Assembly (NCBI GenBank): GCA_013399895.1 | Contig: VXBA01006129.1 | Span: forward strand, 1 to 64,000 | DNA length: 64,000 bases | Direction of reading: 5' to 3' | DNA from: Serilophus lunatus | Lineage: Eukaryota > Chordata > Aves > Passeriformes > Eurylaimidae | Position numbers and translations under genes: made by a program | Part shown: positions 61,451 to 64,000 of the stretch, piece by piece | How positions within the stretch are numbered: position 1 is the stretch's first letter | How the letters are laid out: each line of letters begins with the position of its first letter | The notes under the pieces: generated by a model | Told to the model about the DNA's origin: nothing | The model's database searches: none | What the model saw: only the letters and a program-made list of their open reading frames with translations

Positions 61451-64000
61451 CTGCAAACAAGAAGAGTTATTTATTAGAATATTTTAACTTTAGCATTAAA
61501 GGCAAGTTTTGAACTGAACTCAGTAATATTTTTTACCATACTTCACTAACAAAATTTAGTGTTGAGGCACGAGTTGCCATTTAACTTCTCAGAGAATTAA
61601 AAAGAAAAAAAAAAAAAAGGAGTATAATTAAGGTTGCTCATCTGCTGTGATCTCTGTTTATCTCAAATTAACAGAGGGATTTTTATTTTTTTCCCTCCCT
61701 CCTTGCCATATTAAAATAAGCTGCCTTGGATCTGAACAGCCTTTCACACTACAGAGCCAGCCCTTCCTCCATTAAAATATCCATGGAACTCATAAGAAAC
61801 AACCTCAATTACATGTGTTTCTAGAATTTAAAAAAAAAGTTTGCCTTTTAAATCCAAGTTATTGGTACAACAATTTGTGAGGACAGTCCTATTCTGAACT
61901 CCTGACTTGGCTTCTCTGCCCACTACATCGTGCTGTACATGATGTCATGTATCATGCATCCATGTATCACATGGACCAGAGACCAGCTGCACATCAGCTG
62001 CAGGAGACGGAAGATTTGTCCGAAACACCACACAAAAGGCAACAAACAAAGAGATCCTTCCCCCTCACAGAGGAGAAAGGCAGGATTGCAGAATCAGCTT
62101 CTCGACCAAGGCATTAAGTAAATGTGAGAACAGTATGCAATCCTGCCACTCAGATGTAACTCACTATAAATTGCATTAGAAACATGAGCTCTACATTTTT
62201 GGTACGACGATTTTCTAGTGAGACGCAGGACAGAAGTTGAACTCTGTAGCTTCAAACATCCTAAACCAGCATAAAAGCCCAACAAAAATGGTCCTGCCTG
62301 TCCTTGCCTTCTACTCTCTCATTTGCAATGAATTTATCTGACATGGGTTAAACCTGAGTTGTGGAGAAGGCTCATTATTTTAGTTTTTCCCTTAATTAGG
62401 TTCCCAGTCCAGTTCACTATATAGCTTTACAAATATTTTTGGTGGCAAAAGGGAAAGGGAGAGACAAAGATGGGCAGAAGGGGTCCTTTCAGCAGCAGTG
62501 TGTTTTAAAGTGCCCACAAAACTCCACTGTAAGCCACATCCCCAGAAGCTCAAAGATGTCTGCTGAAAGACTCTTAGAATCACATGAACTACCTAAGTGT
62601 CTGAACACCTTAGCTAGATCAGCTTAATCACAGATGTCTCTGCTGCTCTTTAAAAAACCATAAATCATCATTCCCTCACACATTCTCCTACTAGTCAAGC
62701 CTGCAGTTGGACAACAGCATACAAGCTGTACCTGCAATGCCCACGTGAGATCCAAGGACATAGCAGGAAGCAGTATAACTATTCTGCTTCAGGATTCGAT
62801 CAATGCCTTACCTTTCAGGTATCACTGAGCTGCCTTTCTGCGAGGGGGGGGGCGAGAAAAAGAGTTTTTTAACACCTTGCTAAGGCTAGTTTTGAGTGCC
62901 AGGAGCTGGTTTAATCAAGTTTCCAGTCTAAAACTCTTTGCAATGGAAAATGTCAACACTTTATAGAGTACTTTGCAGACCCAAGGATAGGGGGAAAAAA
63001 ATAAAAAACAGTGTTGCCCTATGAAAGAACTGCTCTGAGAGCAGAATATTTTGTCCTGGTCCAAAAAATCAGTACAGAAATGCTTAGTCCACCCACTGTC
63101 TTTGTATATCTGCCTTATTTTTCCACCTTGTACCTAAGCCATAAGGCCTAAAGGAAGGCCACTTTCTAGAATCAATACAACAAATCTGTCCCTGTAAGAG
63201 TTCCCTTGGACCACTATGAACTCCATATGTCTTTCCAGTGAAAAGATCTTCTTACAATAAAAACAGAATCCTGTTGCTTTTGTTACTATTATTTACTGAG
63301 CAAACATCTGAACATCTTCAGGTTCATTTTAGAGGAGGAATGACATTCTTCAAAACACACAATTAACCACCACTTTAGTGGAAATTCAGATCAATATGAA
63401 ATTTGTTGTAGAAACAACTGCATTATGCAGCCCTCATGAATTCTTGCATTGTAGATACTTCGGGTATACCAAATTAACAAATACCTGACAGCAGCTATCT
63501 AACAAATCCCAGCTGGTGAATTCCTGACTAGGCATGGCCAGCAAGCCTATTAAGAGCAGACCAAATGTTGAGGAAAACCAATTTTATAGATGGTCACAAC
63601 CTGGTTTCTTCAACTGCTATTTAAGCAAACAGGAACCCAGTACTGGGCTAGTATTATATTCCTACAGTTACTGAGTTCTCAGAAGTATATATATAAAATA
63701 ACACTGGCTTTAGACAAACTGCAAGTTTACATACTGGCTGCAAGTTTACCTCCCACAACATTTTACACCAATAAAAGTTTAAACATGTTCTGCATAACCC
63801 TGAAAAAAAATGCATATGCAAATCACACCACAGAGTGAAAGGAACTCCACTGTCTCTTACAAATCATCAAGGGCATTTATTTTCATTCCTATGTTATTGT
63901 AGAGGTATGCAAATAATAAAAATCACGATGATGTCACAGCCTAAATTGCTTTATTAAAACCTTACAACACACTTTCAGGAACATGAGTGTCTTTTGCATT
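61451..64000 (-). other. CTNNAL1 first intron (partial)
   Basis: Sequence upstream of the first visible CTNNAL1 exon. No CpG island and no frame resembling the alpha-catulin N terminus is present, so the first exon lies beyond the window. A short C/G run (gagggggggggcgag) occurs near 62840. Nothing else is recognised. Confidence 0.7.

Noticed and set aside
61451..64000. Search for the first CTNNAL1 coding exon and promoter
   Set aside because: No CpG island and no minus-strand frame resembling the alpha-catulin N terminus was found.

Overview
This is vertebrate, almost certainly avian, nuclear DNA. It holds three intron-rich protein-coding genes, AT-rich introns, one sharp CpG island, many CR1 (chicken repeat 1) LINE fragments in both orientations, and endogenous-retrovirus LTR sequence. 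No bacterial, plasmid or phage features and no CRISPR are present. The CR1 3' ends carry the usual ATTCTATGATTC-like tails. Wording such as GGCACATGGTGTG in two copies is, from memory, common in neoavian birds; the species cannot be named.

Layout: (1) 1-16613, + strand: SLC39A6 (ZIP6/LIV-1 zinc importer). All nine coding exons were recovered with consistent reading phase, giving 737 aa; its 5' non-coding exon and promoter are not seen. A long 3' region follows to about 19.35 kb. (2) 19616-23208, + strand: ABITRAM (FAM206A/Simiate), six exons, 176 aa, starting in a CpG island at 19.48-20.05 kb. Its second intron uses a GC-AG splice pair and its start codon lies inside a dense G-quadruplex-type tract. 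(3) 24428 to beyond 64000, - strand: CTNNAL1 (alpha-catulin). Eighteen exons carry about 721 residues; the first coding exon and promoter lie beyond the right edge. ABITRAM and CTNNAL1 converge.

From recalled human gene order, ABITRAM-CTNNAL1 sits at 9q31 and SLC39A6 at 18q12. Both regions contribute to the avian Z chromosome, so a Z-linked window is a reasonable inference, and the SLC39A6/ABITRAM junction looks like a rearrangement breakpoint relative to mammals. The three genes have no obvious common pathway (zinc import, actin/transcription modulation, vinculin-family scaffolding).

The most unusual structure is a ~215-bp inverted copy of the CTNNAL1 penultimate exon and its upstream intron. 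It lies 24 kb away in another CTNNAL1 intron, and its three differences within the aligned coding part are all synonymous. A 930-bp solo LTR with a perfect 5-bp target-site duplication (ACATG) is also well supported. I found no convincing evidence for a wholly new biological system; the rest reads as ordinary avian gene and intron sequence.
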